A DNA stretch of 6,864 nt. It comes from Nitriliruptoraceae bacterium (GTDB lineage: Bacteria; Actinomycetota; Nitriliruptoria; Nitriliruptorales; Nitriliruptoraceae). The stretch's first letter is position 1; each line of letters starts with the position of its first letter. The translations under genes and the position numbers were made by a program. The notes under the pieces were generated by a model. The model was not told where the DNA came from. It did no database searches and was given only the letters and a program-made list of their open reading frames with translations. Shown here in pieces: positions 5,649 through 6,864 of this stretch. The stretch lies in assembly GCA_003554005.1 (NCBI GenBank), contig PWEU01000034.1, forward strand, positions 1 to 6,864, given 5' to 3'.

Positions 5649-6864
5649 CGCTGGGCCTCCCCCCGGACCGCCGCGATCGCCGTCGCCAGCTGCTGGCCGA
5701 CGTCGCCATCGCGGTGCACCCGGTCGCGGACGATGCGCTGGCCGTCGACGATGACGTCGGTGACGTCCGCGGCGCTGGCGCCGAACACCACGCTGGCTGC
5801 CGCCGTCTCAGGATCGGCCCCGGCGGTGCGGACCGAGCCGAGGTCCACGGCCACCAGGTCACCCCGTGCACCGACCGCCAGTCGGCCGGCATCGGCCACA
5901 CCCAGGCTGGCCTGCCCCTGGGGGGCCAGCGCCGCCAGCAGCGCCGCGGTGTCGAGGTGGCCGCGCTGCCCGGACGACAGCCGCTGGTCCCACTCCGAGC
6001 GCCGCGCCTCGACGAAGAGGTCGATGCTCGCGTGGCTGTCGGTCCCGAGGGTCAGCGGCACGCCGGCCTCATGGAGGCGTGCCGCGGGCCCGATCCCGTC
6101 GGCCAGGGCCGCCTCGGTCGTCGGACACAGGCACACGCCGGCGCCGCTGTCGACCAGGTCGCTCACGTCGGCCTCGGTGAGGGGGGTGGCGTGGACCGCC
6201 AAGGTGCGGGGGCCCAGCGCCCCGCAGTCAGCCAGCAGCCGCATGGGGGTCCGACCGGTGGCGGTCAGGCACGCCGCGTTCTCGGACGGCTGCTCGGAGA
6301 CGTGGGCGTGCACCGGGACCTGGTGGGCAGCGGCCCAGGCGCTGACCACGGCGAGCTCGGGGACCGGCACCGCCCGCACCGAGTGGATGGCAGCACCGAT
6401 CACCACATCGCCGGACCGGGCGTGCCGCTGCTGCAGCTCCTCCACCCGGGCGGCCCAGGTGGCGGCATCACCATCGCTGAACCGGCGCTGGACACCGGAG
6501 ACCGGCTCGCCGAAACCCCCAGCGAGGTAGCAGGCGTCCAACAGGGTGCAGCGCACCCCGGCGTCACGCGCGGCGGCGAGCACCGCCTCGGCCATCGCGT
6601 TCGGATCCGTGTAGGGGCGCCCGTCACCCTCGTGGTGCAGGTAGTGGAACTCCCCCACCGTCGTCACCCCCGCCAGAGCCATCTCGGCGTAGGTCGCTCG
6701 GGCGAGGGCGTGCAGCGTGTCGGGATCGAGCACCGCCGCCAGGTCGTACATCCCGGACCGCCAGGTCCAGAAGGTGCCCCGGTCCTGTTCGGTGGTGCCC
6801 CTGAGCGCCCGGTGGAACGCGTGGCTGTGGGCGTTGGCGAGCCCGGGCAGGACCAGCCCGGCCA
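5645..6864 (-). CDS. hutF: Formimidoylglutamate deiminase (5' end beyond window)
   Basis: HutF converts N-formimidoyl-L-glutamate to N-formyl-L-glutamate and ammonia. The minus frame is open from the right edge (first whole codon at 6862) to TGA at 5647-5645, giving 405 residues; homologues are about 450, so roughly 45-50 N-terminal residues are outside. It begins in GLVLPGLANAHSHAFHRALRG, the N-terminal metal motif (window residues H12, H14), then FWTWR, which is typical of HutF. Further amidohydrolase motifs are VPVHAHVSEQPSEN (H185, H187, E190), LAVHATP (H224), CLCPTTEAALADGI (245-257) and GTDSHASID (D275). ATG at 6751 is internal (residue 38) and would remove the first metal motif, so it is not the start. 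It overlaps hutI by 4 nt and lies upstream of it. Its presence means the pathway here should finish with N-formylglutamate deformylase rather than a one-step formimidoylglutamase. Confidence 0.96.
   Translation of the reverse strand, partial: AGLVLPGLANAHSHAFHRALRGTTEQDRGTFWTWRSGMYDLAAVLDPDTLHALARATYAEMALAGVTTVGEFHYLHHEGDGRPYTDPNAMAEAVLAAARDAGVRCTLLDACYLAGGFGEPVSGVQRRFSDGDAATWAARVEELQQRHARSGDVVIGAAIHSVRAVPVPELAVVSAWAAAHQVPVHAHVSEQPSENAACLTATGRTPMRLLADCGALGPRTLAVHATPLTEADVSDLVDSGAGVCLCPTTEAALADGIGPAARLHEAGVPLTLGTDSHASIDLFVEARRSEWDQRLSSGQRGHLDTAALLAALAPQGQASLGVADAGRLAVGARGDLVAVDLGSVRTAGADPETAAASVVFGASAADVTDVIVDGQRIVRDRVHRDGDVGQQLATAIAAVRGEAQR

Noticed and set aside
4074..6530. An 818-codon open frame on the plus strand, opposite hutI and hutF
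   Set aside because: It is antisense to three well-supported genes, is rich in Arg/Pro/Ala/Ser with no recognisable domain, and is the kind of long shadow frame that high-GC coding DNA produces.
6641..6751. ATG at 6751 as the start of hutF
   Set aside because: The frame is open upstream and encodes the conserved AHSHAFHRALRG metal-binding block, so this ATG is internal.

Overview
The window is very GC-rich (roughly 70% or more), with strong G/C bias at third codon positions, GGAGG-type ribosome binding sites and several GTG starts. It carries families typical of Actinomycetota: a DUF5667 protein beside an ECF sigma factor, a DUF2510 membrane protein and a tandem-hotdog thioesterase. A high-GC actinobacterium is a safe inference; I cannot assign class or genus from sequence reading alone.

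Layout, left to right. (1) On the minus strand, positions 1585 down to the left edge hold an ECF sigma factor followed 63 nt later by a single-pass membrane protein with a DUF5667-like domain. The second gene is the likely regulator (anti-sigma-like partner) of the first and is cut off by the window edge. (2) A 125-bp divergent intergenic region (1586-1710) contains three compact GC-rich inverted repeats. (3) On the plus strand, 1711-3565 hold a tocopherol-cyclase-like protein and, 25 nt later, a two-hotdog acyl-CoA thioesterase-like protein, probably one transcript. (4) The rest is minus strand. hutF (formimidoylglutamate deiminase, 5' end beyond the right edge) overlaps hutI (imidazolonepropionase) by 4 nt. 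Then, 57 nt below hutI and past a 7-bp-stem hairpin, comes a DUF2510 / proline-rich / transmembrane / PPC-like protein that converges on the thioesterase gene.

How the genes work together. HutI opens the ring of imidazolone propionate to give N-formimidoyl-L-glutamate, and HutF deiminates that to N-formyl-L-glutamate. The locus therefore implies the deiminase/deformylase branch of histidine catabolism, with hutU, hutH and the deformylase outside the window. The sigma/DUF5667 pair is a membrane-linked transcription module whose signal and regulon are unknown. The cyclase-like/thioesterase pair looks like a small lipid or isoprenoid-related unit of unknown substrate. I saw no tRNA, rRNA, CRISPR array, insertion sequence or phage gene. 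No wholly new system is evident; the least explained parts are the cyclase-like/thioesterase pair, the sigma/DUF5667 module with its repeat tail, and the DUF2510-PPC protein.
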